Shown here in pieces: positions 53,843 through 63,289 of a stretch of DNA of 64,000 nt (positions are counted from its first letter, which is position 1; each line of letters starts with the position of its first letter). A program made the position numbers and the translations under genes. A model generated the notes under the pieces. It was not told the origin of the DNA, did not search any database, and saw only the letters and a list, made by a program, of their open reading frames with translations. This DNA comes from Luethyella okanaganae (GTDB taxonomy: Bacteria; Actinomycetota; Actinomycetes; Actinomycetales; Microbacteriaceae), in assembly GCF_042660285.1 (NCBI RefSeq), contig NZ_JBHSTP010000001.1:744001-808000 (forward strand), written 5' to 3'.

Positions 53843-54322
53843 TCACGGTGCGACATCGGTGACGTCGAGGCATTGCTTCTCGGCGGGAATGCTCGAGACG
53901 GCCGCGGAGAGGTCGACGAGCACGCTTCCCGACGCCTTGTCATTGTCGACGACGACCTCGACGGCCGGGGTCCGGCCGTAGCTTGTGAAGCGGAAGACCG
54001 GGGCCCGCGACTCGTCGGCGATCCAGTCGACGCCGTTGACGTTCACGCAGCGCAGGGTCGTTGGACCAGGGACATCCACTCCGCAGCGCAGCAGGACCGC
54101 CGCCGGATCGCCCCATGCTCCCGTCGCCTGGGCATTGGTCTCGCGGATCCGGTTGTCTCCGACCGAATCCGGCAGTCGCACGATGACCTCTGCGCACAGC
54201 GGATCGGCGGCATTCGGCGCCGCATCGAAGGGGACGGCCGACGCGCAGCCGGCGAGCGTCCCCGCCGTCAGGAGGGCCGTCGTGATGGCGACAGAGGCAT
54301 GCGGGAGAGAATGAGAAGTCAT
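53843..54322 (-). CDS. DUF3515 family lipoprotein
   Basis: 159 residues with a lipobox LAGC at about residue 25, so predicted to be lipid-anchored outside the membrane. The remaining domain has paired cysteines (DPLCAEV, LLRCGVD, LRCVNVNG, KQCLDV) and the LPDSVGDNRIRETNAQ motif of the DUF3515 family. Its position between ddl and thiL is conserved in related bacteria. Function unknown. It is divergent from thiL, with 24 bp between starts. Confidence 0.85.
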   Translation of the reverse strand: MTSHSLPHASVAITTALLTAGTLAGCASAVPFDAAPNAADPLCAEVIVRLPDSVGDNRIRETNAQATGAWGDPAAVLLRCGVDVPGPTTLRCVNVNGVDWIADESRAPVFRFTSYGRTPAVEVVVDNDKASGSVLVDLSAAVSSIPAEKQCLDVTDVAP

Positions 54323-54346
54323 CTCTTTCAGGCTAGCGTGTGAAGT

Positions 54347-55348
54347 ATGACGAACGTCGACCGCCCCGGCTCGGGCGAGACCCTCGCCGAACTCAGCGAG
54401 ATCGCCGTTCTTGAGCGCATCTTCCCCCGTCTGCCGAGGTCGTCGGCGACTCTGGTGGGTCCTGGCGACGACGCGGCCGTGCTCGCGGCCCCAGACGGGC
54501 GCTACGTCGTCACGACCGACATGATGGTGCACGGTCCGGATTTCCGGCTGGCCTGGTCGACGCCCAACGATCTGGGGTGGAAGGCCGCGGCGACCAATCT
54601 CTCAGACGTCGCGGCCATGGGAGCGCGACCGACGGCGCTGCTCGTGGCCATCGCCGCCCCGCAGCATCTGCCCGTCGCCGTACTCGAGGGCATCGCCGAC
54701 GGTCTCCGGGAATGCTGTGAGGCGCTCGCCCCTGGTTGCGGTGTCGTGGGAGGCGACCTCTCGGCATCCGAGACGCTGACTCTGGCGGTCACGGCCTTCG
54801 GTGATCTCGAGGGCCGGAGGCCCGTTCTGCGCTCCGGTGCGCGGTTCGGAGACGTGCTCGCCATCGCCGGGCGTCTCGGCGACGCCGCTCGCGGTCTCCG
54901 ATTGCTGTTCCGAGAGGGGGTATCCGACGACGGGGTTCCGGATGCCCGACGCGCGGAGTCCCTGCGCCAGCGTCATCCGCACCTCGTCTCCGCCCAGTTG
55001 CGGCCTGAGCCCCCCGTGGCGCTCGGTGCGGTGGCCGCGCTCGCCGGTGCCACCGCCATGCTCGACGTGTCCGACGGTCTCGCGCTCGATGCGGCGCGCA
55101 TCGCCCGCGCCAGCGGGGTCGGTATCGACCTCGACCCGGTTGCTCTCGGCGCAGACCGGGAGCTCGCGCTCGGCGGGGGAGAGGACCACGGTCTGTTGGC
55201 GGCCTTCCCAGCGGAGGCGACGTTGCCGGAGGGTTTCCGCGCGATCGGCCGGGTCACGGCCGATCCCGGTGCCCTGACCGTCGGCGGCGTTCCCAACGCT
55301 CACACCGGCTGGGACCCGTACCGAGGATGGGACGGGCACGCGGGCTAG
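54347..55348 (+). CDS. thiL: thiamine-monophosphate kinase
   Basis: 333 residues; phosphorylates thiamine monophosphate to the diphosphate cofactor. GPGDDAAVL and TTDMMVHGPDFR near the N terminus, GVVGGDLSAS, and LDVSDGLALDAARIA are the Mg-ATP and substrate motifs of the PurM/ThiL fold. ATG at 54347. No TPP riboswitch is visible in the short divergent gap. It converges on rsmD, with six bases between stops. Confidence 0.94.
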   Translation: MTNVDRPGSGETLAELSEIAVLERIFPRLPRSSATLVGPGDDAAVLAAPDGRYVVTTDMMVHGPDFRLAWSTPNDLGWKAAATNLSDVAAMGARPTALLVAIAAPQHLPVAVLEGIADGLRECCEALAPGCGVVGGDLSASETLTLAVTAFGDLEGRRPVLRSGARFGDVLAIAGRLGDAARGLRLLFREGVSDDGVPDARRAESLRQRHPHLVSAQLRPEPPVALGAVAALAGATAMLDVSDGLALDAARIARASGVGIDLDPVALGADRELALGGGEDHGLLAAFPAEATLPEGFRAIGRVTADPGALTVGGVPNAHTGWDPYRGWDGHAG

Positions 55349-55354
55349 GGTCGG

Positions 55355-55948
55355 TCAACCCGGTCCGCTCGCCGTTCGTGAGGTCGTTCGTCGTGCCCAC
55401 CACAGCGTGGTCTCGCCATAGTCCCTGCGTCGTTCGAGCTCGATGCCGTGCGGCCAGCTCGGTTCGGGCGATCGCGAACTGCGCTCCACCACGACGATCG
55501 CTTCCTCTGCGAGACGGTGTTCGAGAGCCACCAGATTGTGGCTCAGTTCGATTTCGCCCAGCTCGTAGGGGGGATCGACGAACACCACGTCGAACAGGGC
55601 GTGCGACGCCGACAGGAAGGCCTGAACCGGCTGCCCGGTCACCCCGATCTGCAAGGTATCGGGGTATGGTGCGGCGCGCAGGATCGCCTCGGCGTTCCCG
55701 CGGCAGACGCGGACCGCAGCGACGCTCCGCTCGACGAGGGTGACCGTGGCGGCCCCGCGACTCGCGGCCTCGAGGCCGAGGGCACCCGAGCCGGCGTAGA
55801 GGTCGAGCACTCGCGCCCCGGGCAAAGCGTCCCTCGCGTCGAGCGCCGAGAAGATCGCCTCGCGCACGCGGTCGCTCGTTGGGCGGGTGCCGTGCTTCGG
55901 CACTGCGAGGGTCAAAGAGCCTGCGAAGCCCGCAACAATTCTCGTCAT
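55355..55948 (-). CDS. rsmD: 16S rRNA (guanine(966)-N(2))-methyltransferase
   Basis: 197 residues. SAM-dependent methyltransferase: RPTSDRVREAIFSAL, LDLYAGSGALGLEAASRG (SAM loop) and the catalytic DPPY are all present, as expected for RsmD acting on the 30S subunit. ATG at 55948. It is divergent from a TPR gene, with a 50-bp gap. Confidence 0.94.
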   Translation of the reverse strand: MTRIVAGFAGSLTLAVPKHGTRPTSDRVREAIFSALDARDALPGARVLDLYAGSGALGLEAASRGAATVTLVERSVAAVRVCRGNAEAILRAAPYPDTLQIGVTGQPVQAFLSASHALFDVVFVDPPYELGEIELSHNLVALEHRLAEEAIVVVERSSRSPEPSWPHGIELERRRDYGETTLWWARRTTSRTASGPG

Positions 55949-55998
55949 CGTTACCTGAGCCTACGCGTGGGCGGGGGACAATCTGTGATGATGGTTGG

Positions 55999-56772
55999 GT
56001 GACAGATGCAAGCACTCAAGCGAAGACGATCGATCAGACGGTGCTCGACAAACTGTGGAATTTCGCCGATCCGCAGCTCTCGGCAGAGCGTTTCCGTGAT
56101 GGAAAGGACGATGCGAGTTACAGCGAGGAGGCCCGCGCGGAGCTCGCCACTCAGCTCGCGCGTGCCCTCGGCCTTCAGGGGCGCTTCGACGACGGCGATG
56201 CGGTGCTCGACGCGATCCAGAGCGACAGTCATGTCGTGGCCGCGAGGATCGCTCTCGAACGGGGTCGGCTGCGCAACGCGGAGAAGAAGCCGGACGAGGC
56301 GGTCCCGCTCTTCACGAAGGCCGCGCGCGAGGCGGCATCCGGTGACGTCAGTTTCCTCGTCCTCGATGCGCTGCACATGCTCGCGATCACGGACACCGGC
56401 CACGAGGAGGAGTGGTCTGAGGAAGGCCTCGCCGTGCTCGACAAAGCCACGCAGCCGCGCACCCGGCGCTGGGGTGTCGCCCTGCACAACAACCTCGCCT
56501 GGCACCTACACGACACAGGGCGACCGGACGAGGCGCTCCCGCATTTCGAGCAGGCCCTCGAGTTCGCACGCACCGTCGGAACCTCGGACCAGCGCTTCCT
56601 CGCCCGCTGGGCGATCGCCCGCTGTCTGCGGACCCTCGGCCGGAACGACGAGGCGCTGGCGTTGCAGCAGAGCCTCGCCGAGAAACGCCCGGACGACCGG
56701 TACGTGGCGGCGGAGATCGCCGTGCTGACCGCGGAGAGACCGTCGGAGGACACCTCTACGATCGAAGCATGA
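55999..56772 (+). CDS. tetratricopeptide-repeat protein
   Basis: 257 residues, soluble, almost all-helical, with repeats of the TPR type (for example HNNLAWHLHDTGRPDEALPH and the following RWAIARCLRTLGRNDEALAL). No enzyme motif. GTG start at 55999; ATGA overlap with recG couples the two. Likely a protein-interaction scaffold; partner unknown. Confidence 0.8.
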   Translation: MTDASTQAKTIDQTVLDKLWNFADPQLSAERFRDGKDDASYSEEARAELATQLARALGLQGRFDDGDAVLDAIQSDSHVVAARIALERGRLRNAEKKPDEAVPLFTKAAREAASGDVSFLVLDALHMLAITDTGHEEEWSEEGLAVLDKATQPRTRRWGVALHNNLAWHLHDTGRPDEALPHFEQALEFARTVGTSDQRFLARWAIARCLRTLGRNDEALALQQSLAEKRPDDRYVAAEIAVLTAERPSEDTSTIEA

Positions 56773-58964
56773 CCGGATCGTTCGACGCAGGAGCAGCCGA
56801 CAGGCTCGGCCTCGATTCGAAGCTCCAGTCCGTGCTCGGCGGACGCACGGCGGCGGCCTTGCAGAAAGCCTTCGGACTCGTCACGGTCGGAGAACTGCTT
56901 GGCCACTATCCGCGGCGTTATGCGCGCCGCGGCGAGTTGACCGCACTCGGCGACCTCCCCGTCGACGAGAACGTGACGATCGTCGCCGAGGTGCTCGAAG
57001 TGCGGGAACGATCGATGAAGGCTCGCAACGGTTCGATCGTCGAGGCCAAGATCTCCGACGGCAACGGCATCCTGACCCTCACTTTCTTCAACCAGAAGTG
57101 GCGGGCGACGCAGCTCCGGCCCGGCGCCCGTGGCATCTTCGCCGGCAAGGTCTCCGACTACAAGGGATCGCTGCAGCTCGCTCATCCCGACTACGAGCTT
57201 TTCGACGAGCAGAGCGACGCCTCCCTCGGCGACCCGGAGGCGGCTCGTCGCTGGGCCGAAGCCCCCATCCCCATCTATCCGGCGACGAGCACCGTGGCGA
57301 GCTGGCAGCTCGCCAGTTCGATCGCGATCGTGCTCGACGGTCTCGGCGACATCCCCGAGCCGTTGCCGGAGCTGCTCCGTCGCAAACGAGGCCTGCTGCC
57401 GCACGGCCGTGCCCTTGAGCTGGTGCATCGCCCCGAAACGGATGCCGATTGGCGAAGCGCCAGAGACACCCTCCGCTTCACCGAGGCGCTCGTGTTGCAG
57501 GCGGCGCTGCTGCAGCAGCGCGCGAGCGCGAAGGCTCAGCGTGCGACCCCCCGGCTGCCGACTTCCGGCGGGTTCCTCGAACGCTTCGACTCCTCCCTCC
57601 CGTTCCGGCGCACCGATGACCAGCTCAGGGTCGGCGATGAGATCGCCGACGACCTCGCTCGGGCGTCGCCCATGAACCGTCTCGTGCAGGGCGAGGTCGG
57701 CTCCGGCAAGACGCTCGTGGCGTTGCGGGCCATGCTCGCCGTCGCCGACTCCGGCGGGCAGTCCGCACTGCTTGCGCCGACCGAGGTGCTCGCCGCACAG
57801 CACCTGCGCTCGATCGCCCGCATTCTCGGGCCTGATCTCGCCGCCGAACTCGTTCCGACCCTGCTCACCGGACAGCTCGCGACCGCCGACCGCAAACGTG
57901 CTCTGCTCCGTGCCGTGTCCGGACAGGCGCGAGTCGTCGTCGGCACGCATGCCCTCATGGGGGAATCGGTCTCCTTCTTCGACCTCGGGCTCGTCATCGT
58001 CGACGAACAGCATCGTTTCGGCGTCGATCAGCGCGAGGCGCTGCGGCTCAAAGGCGTTCAACCGCACGTGCTCGTGCTCACGGCGACCCCGATCCCGCGC
58101 ACCGTCGCAATGACGGTCTTCGGCGATCTCGACGTGAGCGTGATCAGCGAACTGCCGGCCGGGCGACAAGGCATCGAGAGCTTCGTCGTGCCGCTCGCAG
58201 GACGCCCGAACTGGGAGCCGCGCATTTGGCAGCGCGTCGCAGAAGAGCTCGCCGAGGGGCGGCAGGTCTTTGTCGTCTGTCCCGCGATCGAGGCCAGGCA
58301 GGTCGAGGAGGGCGAGGAACTCGAGCCGGTGGACGGGAACGTGCCCGTCGAACCGGCATCCGTCGAGAAGGTGCTCGCCGGACTGCTGAGGGATCCGGCT
58401 CTCGCCGGACGTCGCATCGAGCCGTTGCACGGCCGGATGACCAGCGAGCAGAAGGAGGCGCGGATGCTCGCCTTCGCAGCCGGGGAGATCGATGTGCTCG
58501 TCGCGACCACCGTGATCGAGGTAGGGGTCGACGTGCCCAATGCGTCGACGATGGTCGTGCTCGACGCGGATCGCTTCGGCGTATCGCAACTGCATCAGCT
58601 GCGCGGCCGGGTCGGTCGCGGCGGCGTTCCGGGGCTGTGCCTGCTTGTCACACGCGCCGAGAAGGACAGCATCGCCCTGCAACGTGTAGAGGCCGTCGCC
58701 GCGACGCTCGACGGCTTCGAGCTCGCGCAGGTCGACCTCGAGCTTCGTCGCGAGGGCGACGTGCTCGGCAGTAGCCAATCGGGCGCCCGTTCCTCTCTGC
58801 GCCTGCTACGGGTGGCGAGCGACGGCGAGCTCATCGCCGAGGCCCGGGCGGCTGCGCATACGATCATCGAGGACGATCCGACTCTCACGGCCCATCCGGC
58901 CTTGGGCGATGCGGTGCGCCGCCGACTCGACGAGACCGAGCGCGACTTCCTGAGCAAGAACTAA
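56769..58964 (+). CDS. recG: ATP-dependent DNA helicase RecG
   Basis: 731 residues. The N-terminal wedge/OB domain (about 60-160) is followed by superfamily-2 helicase motifs: Walker [17 protein letters not shown] box [19 protein letters not shown], and the motif VI region [13 protein letters not shown]. It rescues stalled forks and processes Holliday junctions. Length and domain order are normal. Confidence 0.96.
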   Translation: MTGSFDAGAADRLGLDSKLQSVLGGRTAAALQKAFGLVTVGELLGHYPRRYARRGELTALGDLPVDENVTIVAEVLEVRERSMKARNGSIVEAKISDGNGILTLTFFNQKWRATQLRPGARGIFAGKVSDYKGSLQLAHPDYELFDEQSDASLGDPEAARRWAEAPIPIYPATSTVASWQLASSIAIVLDGLGDIPEPLPELLRRKRGLLPHGRALELVHRPETDADWRSARDTLRFTEALVLQAALLQQRASAKAQRATPRLPTSGGFLERFDSSLPFRRTDDQLRVGDEIADDLARASPMNRLVQGEVGSGKTLVALRAMLAVADSGGQSALLAPTEVLAAQHLRSIARILGPDLAAELVPTLLTGQLATADRKRALLRAVSGQARVVVGTHALMGESVSFFDLGLVIVDEQHRFGVDQREALRLKGVQPHVLVLTATPIPRTVAMTVFGDLDVSVISELPAGRQGIESFVVPLAGRPNWEPRIWQRVAEELAEGRQVFVVCPAIEARQVEEGEELEPVDGNVPVEPASVEKVLAGLLRDPALAGRRIEPLHGRMTSEQKEARMLAFAAGEIDVLVATTVIEVGVDVPNASTMVVLDADRFGVSQLHQLRGRVGRGGVPGLCLLVTRAEKDSIALQRVEAVAATLDGFELAQVDLELRREGDVLGSSQSGARSSLRLLRVASDGELIAEARAAAHTIIEDDPTLTAHPALGDAVRRRLDETERDFLSKN

Positions 58965-59014
58965 GACTTCGGCGACCGGGTTCTTTCCCATTCTGCCACG
59001 CTAGTCTGAAACGT

Positions 59015-59503
59015 ATGCGCAGGATCGCCGTCGTCCCTGGTTCGTTCGACCCCGTCACCTTAGGGCACCTCGACGTCATCGAACGCGCGGCGGGGCTGTA
59101 CGACGAGTTGCACGTCCTCGTGGTGCACAACCCGGACAAGTCCGCGCTACTGCCCATTGTGCAACGGGTGTTCCTGCTCGAACGGGCTATCGAGGGCGCA
59201 GGCGTCGACGGGAACGTCATCGTGGCCTCCTGGAGCATGGGGTTGCTCGTCGACTACTGCACCGATGTCGGGGCGTCCGTGCTGGTCAAGGGCATCCGCT
59301 CGCAGGTGGATGTGGCCTACGAGACCCCGATGGCGATCGTCAACCGCAATCTCGCGGGGGTCGAGACGGTCTTCCTGCTGCCGGACCCGGCCAACACCCA
59401 TGTGTCCAGCTCCCTGGTCCGGCAGGTGTCTGCGCTCGGCGGCGATGTCGCCCCCTATGTGCCTCCCGTCGTCGCCGAGTTCCTGCAGAGGGCCGAGCGT
59501 TGA
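59015..59503 (+). CDS. coaD: pantetheine-phosphate adenylyltransferase
   Basis: 162 residues; transfers AMP to 4'-phosphopantetheine, the penultimate step of CoA synthesis. [18 protein letters not shown] holds the nucleotide-binding TxGH motif, and [15 protein letters not shown] matches the ISSTxxR region. ATG at 59015. It is followed directly by a truncated MoxR sequence rather than an intact gene. Confidence 0.95.
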   Translation: MRRIAVVPGSFDPVTLGHLDVIERAAGLYDELHVLVVHNPDKSALLPIVQRVFLLERAIEGAGVDGNVIVASWSMGLLVDYCTDVGASVLVKGIRSQVDVAYETPMAIVNRNLAGVETVFLLPDPANTHVSSSLVRQVSALGGDVAPYVPPVVAEFLQRAER

Positions 59504-59759
59504 ACAGCTTTCCCACCAGGGTGCCGACGGACCCCCCGTCGCACCGAGTGTCGACACTCTCGCCATGCCGCTCGACGAGATGACGGAGACCGCGAAACTC
59601 GTCGTGCGCAATGTGGAATCCGTCATCGACGGAAAGCACGGGGCGGTGCGAACGGCGTTGACGGTTCTGCTCGCCGGGGGGCATCTGCTCGTCGAGGAGA
59701 TCGTGCGGCGCATCGTGGCGGCCACCCGGGTGCCGGTTGGGTCGCCGAAGCGCGGCTAG
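59500..59759 (+). pseudogene. internally deleted MoxR ATPase remnant
   Basis: One short frame reads the N-terminal part of a MoxR protein (ETAKLVVRNVESVIDGKHG, LTVLLAGGHLLVE) and then, at about 59691-59705, jumps to what looks like the C-terminal end (EIVRRIVAATRVP), ending at TAG 59757. Walker A, Walker B and all sensor motifs are missing. The simplest reading is a large internal deletion. The first in-frame ATG is 59565, giving at most 64 residues. Confidence 0.6.
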
Positions 59760-59789
59760 GTTCGATCGCGGCCGTCGGCAGGGCAGGAC

Positions 59790-59900
59790 GCCGCCGCCGG
59801 CCTGTGCGACGAGCTCGATCTCGTCGCGCGTGCGATCCGCGGTGCGGCCCCACCGTGGACTCGGCTGCGCGCGATGTTCCTGCCGGGGTCGCTCTGGCCA
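59790..59900 (+). pseudogene. possible C-terminal scrap of a TgpA-like transglutaminase gene
   Basis: In the frame of the following DUF177 gene, a readable helix (CDELDLVARAIRGAAP, then WTRLRAMFLPGSLW) resembles the cytoplasmic tail of TgpA/DUF3488 proteins, which commonly ends with an LRAxxLPxSL pattern. Too short for certainty. Together with the MoxR remnant it would frame a deleted moxR-DUF58-tgpA operon. Confidence 0.35.
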
Positions 59901-59960
59901 GTCGGAGGCCCTCGGTCCTCGTGCCGATCGCCCGGCTGCACGCGCGTAGAATTCACCGTT

Positions 59961-60530
59961 GTGAGCACCTTCAGCAAGTCACCATTCGCGATCTCCGTGC
60001 GCGACCTCGTGCACCGTCCCGGCGAGATGCGCGAATTCACGCTCGACGTGCCGGCTTCCGAGGATCTCGGCGAGGGGCTCGTTGCGGTTCGCGCAGGCGG
60101 CAGCATCGACGTCTCCGTGCGTCTGGAGTCTGTGCACGAGGGCATTCTGGCGACCGCGGAGATCGACGCGACGGCCGCCGGCGTGTGCGGTCGATGCCTG
60201 ATCGACATCGAGATCCCGGTCCAAGTCGAATTTCAAGAGCTTTTCGCGTATTCTTCTGGAGAAGCTTTTGAGTTCGAGGTTCAAGACGACCACGTGGATC
60301 TTGAACCGCTGATCAGGGACGCGGTTGTGCTCGCACTTCCGTTCCAGCCGGTATGCCGGCCGGATTGCCCGGGTCTCGACCCCGAGACCGGAGAGCGGCT
60401 GGCCCGTCATCCAGAACTCACCGCACAGGAAACGCGCGATCCGAGGTGGGCCGCGCTTGCGGAATTGCAGGCTTCCACTGACATCGGTTCGGGCGGAGAC
60501 GTCGGCGCCGACATGGAGAAAGAGAGATAG
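59961..60530 (+). CDS. DUF177 (YceD) family protein
   Basis: 189 residues. The central CGRCLIDI and the C-terminal [16 protein letters not shown] (paired cysteines) are the family signature. YceD homologues precede rpmF widely and are linked to 23S rRNA accumulation in E. coli and plants. GTG at 59961 is chosen from the family's usual opening ([15 protein letters not shown]). It ends two bases before the rpmF start. Confidence 0.92.
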   Translation: MSTFSKSPFAISVRDLVHRPGEMREFTLDVPASEDLGEGLVAVRAGGSIDVSVRLESVHEGILATAEIDATAAGVCGRCLIDIEIPVQVEFQELFAYSSGEAFEFEVQDDHVDLEPLIRDAVVLALPFQPVCRPDCPGLDPETGERLARHPELTAQETRDPRWAALAELQASTDIGSGGDVGADMEKER

Positions 60531-60532
60531 TC

Positions 60533-60736
60533 ATGGCAGTTCCCAAGCGGAAGCAGTCACGCGCAAACACGCACGCTCGTCGTTCGCAGTGGAAGGCCGA
60601 GGCCCCCACGCTCGTCAAGACCGTCGAGAACGGCAAGGTCACCTACAGTCTTCCGCACCGCGCCAAGGTCGTCGAGGACTCCGCGGGCACCGCGTTGTTC
60701 ATGGAATACAAGGGCCGCAAGGTCGCCGACGTCTAG
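60533..60736 (+). CDS. rpmF: 50S ribosomal protein L32
   Basis: 67 residues, highly basic N terminus [20 protein letters not shown] typical of L32. It contains no cysteine, so the zinc ribbon of other L32 proteins is absent. The C-terminal half instead continues with [20 protein letters not shown], the form found in Micrococcales. Coupled to DUF177 upstream, AAAGAGAG ribosome site. Confidence 0.95.
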   Translation: MAVPKRKQSRANTHARRSQWKAEAPTLVKTVENGKVTYSLPHRAKVVEDSAGTALFMEYKGRKVADV

Positions 60737-60806
60737 TCGGTGATTGTCGCTCATGGCGCGCACGGCCGGTTTCACGGCCGAAGCCTCGAGTGAAGGGCAT
60801 CTCCGC

Positions 60807-61499
60807 ATGACGTCTCTCTCCGAGGAATCGCGGGATGCCCTTGCGGCGTCTCTTGGCATCCACATTGACGACGGGCTGCTCGAGCTCGCGTTGACGCACC
60901 GTTCCTTCGCCTACGAGAACGGCGGCATCCCGACGAACGAGCGTCTGGAGTTCCTCGGCGACTCGATCTTGGGGCAAGCCGTCACGGTGATGCTCTACAC
61001 GGAATACCCGACGCTCGACGAAGGCGACCTCGCCAAACGTCGTGCGAGCCTCGTGAGCAGCGTCGCCCTCGCCGAGGTCGCGCGCGGGATCGGCCTCGGA
61101 CGCTACGTGCGTCTTGGTCGAGGCGAATCGCTCACCGGCGGTCGTGACAAAGCGTCGATCCTCGCCGACACCGTCGAAGCCGTCATCGGCGCCGTCTACC
61201 TCGATCGCGGCGGGGACTTCGCGACCGCGTTCGTGCTGCGGCTCATCGAGCCACTGCTGAAGGACCCCGATCGTTTCGGCGCCTCCATGGACCCGAAGAC
61301 AAGCTTGCAGGAGATCGCGGCCCGCCACGGCCGGGAGGCACCCGTCTACACGGTCACCGAGAGCGGTCCCGACCACAGCAAGGTGTTCATCGCGGCGGTC
61401 GTCGTCGGCGACCTGACGGCATCGGGTCAGGGCACGAGCAAGAAGCAGGCCGAGATGGCCGCCGCGCTCGAAGCCTGGACCGTTCTCAACGCTGGCTGA
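60807..61499 (+). CDS. rnc: ribonuclease III
   Basis: 230 residues; cleaves double-stranded RNA in rRNA and mRNA processing. The signature ERLEFLGDSILG and the metal-binding DKASILADTVEAVIGA lie in the N-terminal nuclease domain, and a dsRNA-binding domain (about 158-228; DPKTSLQEIAARHG to TSKKQAEMAAALEAW) follows. ATG 60807 is preferred with GTGAAGGG upstream; an in-frame start at 60744 would add 21 residues lacking homology. Confidence 0.94.
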   Translation: MTSLSEESRDALAASLGIHIDDGLLELALTHRSFAYENGGIPTNERLEFLGDSILGQAVTVMLYTEYPTLDEGDLAKRRASLVSSVALAEVARGIGLGRYVRLGRGESLTGGRDKASILADTVEAVIGAVYLDRGGDFATAFVLRLIEPLLKDPDRFGASMDPKTSLQEIAARHGREAPVYTVTESGPDHSKVFIAAVVVGDLTASGQGTSKKQAEMAAALEAWTVLNAG

Positions 61500-61517
61500 C
61501 CTGACCCGGCCCTGACC

Positions 61518-62420
61518 ATGCCCGAACTGCCCGAGGTCGAGGTCGTGCGCGCCGGCCTTGCTCCTGCGGTGAGCGGGTCGACGGTGAGCGGCATCGAGGT
61601 GTTCGACGAGCGTTCGCTCAGACGGCACGATGCGGCATCCGGCGCCTTCGACGCCCTGCTGCAGGGTCAGCGGATGCTCTCCGCGGTGCGTCGCGGCAAG
61701 TTCCTGTGGATCCCGCTGTCGAGCGGCCGAGCGCTCGTCACCCATCTGGGAATGAGCGGTCAGGTGCTGCTGCGCACGCCGGAGACGGCGGAGAGCGGCC
61801 ACCTGCGTATCCGCCTGCACCTCGATCACCCCGAGCACGGCGAGCTCCGGGTCGACTTCGTCGATCAGCGCATCTTCGGGTCGATGGCGGTCGACAGGAT
61901 GGCCCCGACGAGCGATGGGCTCTCGGCCGGGTACTCCGGACGGGCGCGCGGTGCCTGGGAGTCGCTGCTGCCAAGCCAGGTCTCCCACATCGCCCGCGAC
62001 CCGATCGACCCCGGCTTCTCAGAGCAGGCGTTCTTCGCCGCGCTCGCACGCAGGAGGTCTGGCATCAAGCGTGCCCTGCTCGACCAGACCCTCGTGAGCG
62101 GCATCGGCAACATCTACGCCGATGAGGCCCTCTGGGCCGCGAAGGTGCACTACGAGCAACCGGCTTCCTCGCTCTCGCCGCGGAAGGCGATGGCCGTGCT
62201 CGGCGAAGTCCGGCGGGTGTTCGACAAAGCGCTCGCTGAGGGCGGGACGAGCTTCGACGCGCAGTACGTGAACGTCAACGGCGTCTCCGGTTATTTTGAC
62301 CTTCAATTGACCGCTTATGGTCGAACTGGGCGGCCCTGTCCCCGTTGTGGAACCCCGATCAAGAGGGTTGCGTTCATGAACCGATCGTCTCACTTCTGCC
62401 CCAGATGTCAGCGTCGCTGA
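61518..62420 (+). CDS. mutM: formamidopyrimidine-DNA glycosylase
   Basis: 300 residues; excises 8-oxoguanine and nicks abasic sites. The catalytic N terminus is PELPEVEVVR with Pro2 and Glu3, the LVSGIGNIYADEALW helix-two-turn-helix is present, and the C-terminal zinc finger CPRCGT...FCPRCQR is intact. Last gene of the coaD-to-mutM core block; in relatives smc often follows, here there is unrelated DNA. Confidence 0.95.
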   Translation: MPELPEVEVVRAGLAPAVSGSTVSGIEVFDERSLRRHDAASGAFDALLQGQRMLSAVRRGKFLWIPLSSGRALVTHLGMSGQVLLRTPETAESGHLRIRLHLDHPEHGELRVDFVDQRIFGSMAVDRMAPTSDGLSAGYSGRARGAWESLLPSQVSHIARDPIDPGFSEQAFFAALARRRSGIKRALLDQTLVSGIGNIYADEALWAAKVHYEQPASSLSPRKAMAVLGEVRRVFDKALAEGGTSFDAQYVNVNGVSGYFDLQLTAYGRTGRPCPRCGTPIKRVAFMNRSSHFCPRCQRR

Positions 62421-62706
62421 TTAGCTTCTGACCTGGGATTAATGAGTTCGTGGCGGCGAGGCGCGCGTTGTCGGCGTCTGTTCGCACCAGCAGTAGGTGT
62501 GACACTGTTGGACACGGTTTGCCACTTCAATGTCAGTTCCCGTTCTAGTCAACTCTGGCGAGGCCAGTAGTACATCGGGACGCGATGAGGTATGTGGGGC
62601 TTGAGAGCGCTGTGAATCTCGACGACGACAGGCTGAGTGACGTCTGTCATACGTCCGGTGACACTCGACACTGCCCCTCGGCGCGAGAGGCGGTGATTCT
62701 CGAGGC
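62421..62706. other. 286-bp non-coding stretch after mutM
   Basis: No convincing gene, RNA or terminator seen. Base composition looks slightly lower in GC than the neighbouring core genes, which suggests acquired or decaying DNA. Confidence 0.4.
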
Positions 62707-62979
62707 ATGAGTAGATGGAATGATGAGCAGTCGCAGGCGCCCGCAGCGAAGCCGAGTCTGGCGGTGAACCTGATGAATGTCGGCCTTGCGTCGACACCGG
62801 GACGCGAGTTCCTTGCCGCCGTCCTTCAGGTCGGTGCTGTGGCACTGTTGCTGTTCGTGGTCTTCCCGGACCGGTTGGACGATGTCTGGCGTTGGCTGAT
62901 CATGGCCGCGCTGGTGGTGTACTTCGTCATCCGTGCTGCGGCCGGGATCCCGAGCTTGGCCATGGCTGTGGATGCGTAG
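62707..62979 (+). CDS. small two-helix membrane protein, doubtful gene
   Basis: 90 residues: a polar N terminus of about 35 residues and two hydrophobic helices (about 39-57 and 65-83). ATG at 62707; no strong ribosome site. The last 30 bases overlap, on the opposite strand, a remnant of a LuxR-type helix-turn-helix, so the C terminus may be accidental. Family unknown. Confidence 0.45.
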   Translation: MSRWNDEQSQAPAAKPSLAVNLMNVGLASTPGREFLAAVLQVGAVALLLFVVFPDRLDDVWRWLIMAALVVYFVIRAAAGIPSLAMAVDA

Positions 62980-63191
62980 TTTCGCACGGTGCCCGGGGCG
63001 AGGTGTGTGCGCGCGGCGATGACACGGACTGTTGCGCCGTCGATCGCCTCTCGGAGCCCGTCGATGCCGGGTCGATCGGCCGAGACGTCACGAGTGCTCG
63101 AAAATGCGGCGCCCTCTTCGAGGTCGTGCAATGCCCAGGCGGCGAAGAGCAGCCAAGGTCCGCGACGATGGCAGTTCTTGCGTGCGCTCAC
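62949..63191 (-). pseudogene. fused remnants: HXXEE-type protein and LuxR-type helix-turn-helix
   Basis: The frame starts with LLFAAWALHDLEEGAAF, a match to the HXXEE membrane-protein motif (63098-63191), and after a short gap continues with HLAPGTVRNYASTAMAKLGI (62949-63047), the recognition helix of NarL/LuxR response regulators. Neither is complete. They appear to be two unrelated gene scraps joined by deletion. The rest of 62980-63289 holds no supported gene. Confidence 0.4.
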
Positions 63192-63289
63192 TCAACCATT
63201 CTCCCAGGCCCGGAAGTGCCACCAAGGCTCGAACGACCACGTGTGCTGTTCGACTCGGGCATCCGCGGACGCGGGGCTTCCTCCGCGGA

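Noticed and set aside
54323..54346. TPP riboswitch before thiL
   Set aside because: The divergent gap is only 24 bp and lacks the THI-box motifs.
59756..60208. 150-residue minus-strand frame over the DUF177 gene start
   Set aside because: Shadow frame; the opposite strand has the conserved YceD sequence.
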